Origin: Microlunatus lacustris
GTDB taxonomy: Bacteria > Actinomycetota > Actinomycetes > Propionibacteriales > Propionibacteriaceae
Length of the DNA stretch: 64,000 bases
NCBI GenBank assembly: GCA_039527025.1
Contig: BAAAJN010000001.1
Span: 248,001-312,000 of the forward strand
Direction of reading: 5' to 3'
The notes under the pieces were generated by a model that searched no databases, had not been told where the DNA came from, and saw only the letters and a list, made by a program, of their open reading frames with translations. The position numbers and the translations under genes are program-made. Of the stretch, positions 63,944 through 64,000 are shown in pieces; positions within the stretch are counted from its first letter, which is position 1; every line of letters starts with the position of its first letter.

Positions 63944-64000
63944 ATGGTCAGCGCCTCGAACCCGTCGCTCGAGAGCAGCGAGCCGTTCGGCGAGCTCAGC
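63944..64000 (+). CDS. Start of a further gene, truncated by the window edge
   Basis: An open frame of 19 codons (MVSASNPSLESSEPFGELS) runs off the end. The start is supported by the leaderless-type promoter and divergent position relative to the oxidoreductase. The visible part is Ser/Glu-rich and does not allow a family assignment. An ATG at 63936 in another frame is an alternative but lies inside the -10 element. Confidence 0.5.
   Translation, partial: MVSASNPSLESSEPFGELS

Overview
The window looks like a chromosomal segment of a very GC-rich, pigmented, free-living actinobacterium. The gene content and order (senX3-regX3 next to phoU and a phosphoglycerate mutase; an LpqE-like lipoprotein divergent to carD, then ispF; cysS-rlmB) resemble the mycobacterial arrangement but are rearranged. 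The carotenoid genes, many dehydrogenases and DNA-repair/stress genes suggest a soil or rock-surface lineage such as Geodermatophilaceae (Blastococcus, Geodermatophilus, Modestobacter). That placement is an inference from gene content, not a measured phylogeny. No rRNA, CRISPR, prophage, transposase or integrase was seen; there is one tRNA (Thr, UGU).

Layout. 1-6.4 kb: end of a GH36 alpha-galactosidase, an SDR, gpmA, phoU and the divergent senX3-regX3 phosphate two-component system with a PHO-box-like array, then a PRPP synthetase-family gene. 6.5-11.4 kb: lipoprotein/carD/ispF, a zinc metallopeptidase and a DUF2207 membrane protein. 11.4-16.1 kb: an iron-sulfur (6-4)-photolyase-type protein, a palindromic/tandem repeat, a decayed aldo/keto reductase, a serine hydrolase, a DoxX-like protein and an M20 peptidase. 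16.4-23.5 kb: a tightly overlapping oligopeptide ABC transporter, LD-carboxypeptidase and SIS-domain operon. 23.5-29.9 kb: glyA, an XRE regulator divergent to a frameshifted SDR, a zinc-ribbon protein, rlmB, cysS, marR. 30-37.5 kb: TetR, acyl-CoA dehydrogenase and SDR; a DUF4032 kinase-fold protein; a glycosylase-annotated protein; GNAT; a NUDIX-NYN fusion; murQ. 37.6-41.9 kb: an orphan MsmK/UgpC ATPase, an MFS remnant, a transglutaminase and a VWA protein. 42-47.6 kb: a c-di-GMP module (GT2-PilZ, GGDEF with degenerate EAL, GAF-EAL). 47.7-54.4 kb: a LexA-boxed radical SAM protein, an acidic small protein, an iron-siderophore binding protein with an IdeR box, PfkB/ADP-ribosylglycohydrolase, a universal stress protein and an alanine/glycine symporter. 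54.4-59 kb: a carotenoid cluster. 59.2-64 kb: tRNA-Thr, a PAP2 protein, a polytopic membrane protein, manA, an oxidoreductase, and the start of a further gene.

How the genes connect. The peptide transporter, LD-carboxypeptidase, SIS protein and murQ together suggest uptake and recycling of cell-wall muropeptides. The GT2-PilZ protein with an adjacent cyclase and a convergent phosphodiesterase looks like a locally wired c-di-GMP switch for an exopolysaccharide. The UbiA-type prenyltransferase, CruF-like and CrtI/CrtD-like genes match the gene set used for C50 bacterioruberin-type carotenoids, with an unexpected CrtU-like oxidoreductase next door.

The most pervasive regulatory signal is a TANNNT hexamer placed 6-7 nt before an ATG/GTG. 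It is seen at about fourteen genes, with several near-matches, and implies that much of this region is transcribed as leaderless mRNA. Start codons below were chosen with this in mind. Other observations of interest are symmetric CACCGGTG palindromes at the -35 positions of the last divergent gene pair, two short upstream ORFs coupled by 4-nt overlaps to large enzymes, and a dispersed palindromic repeat that has entered a transporter gene.
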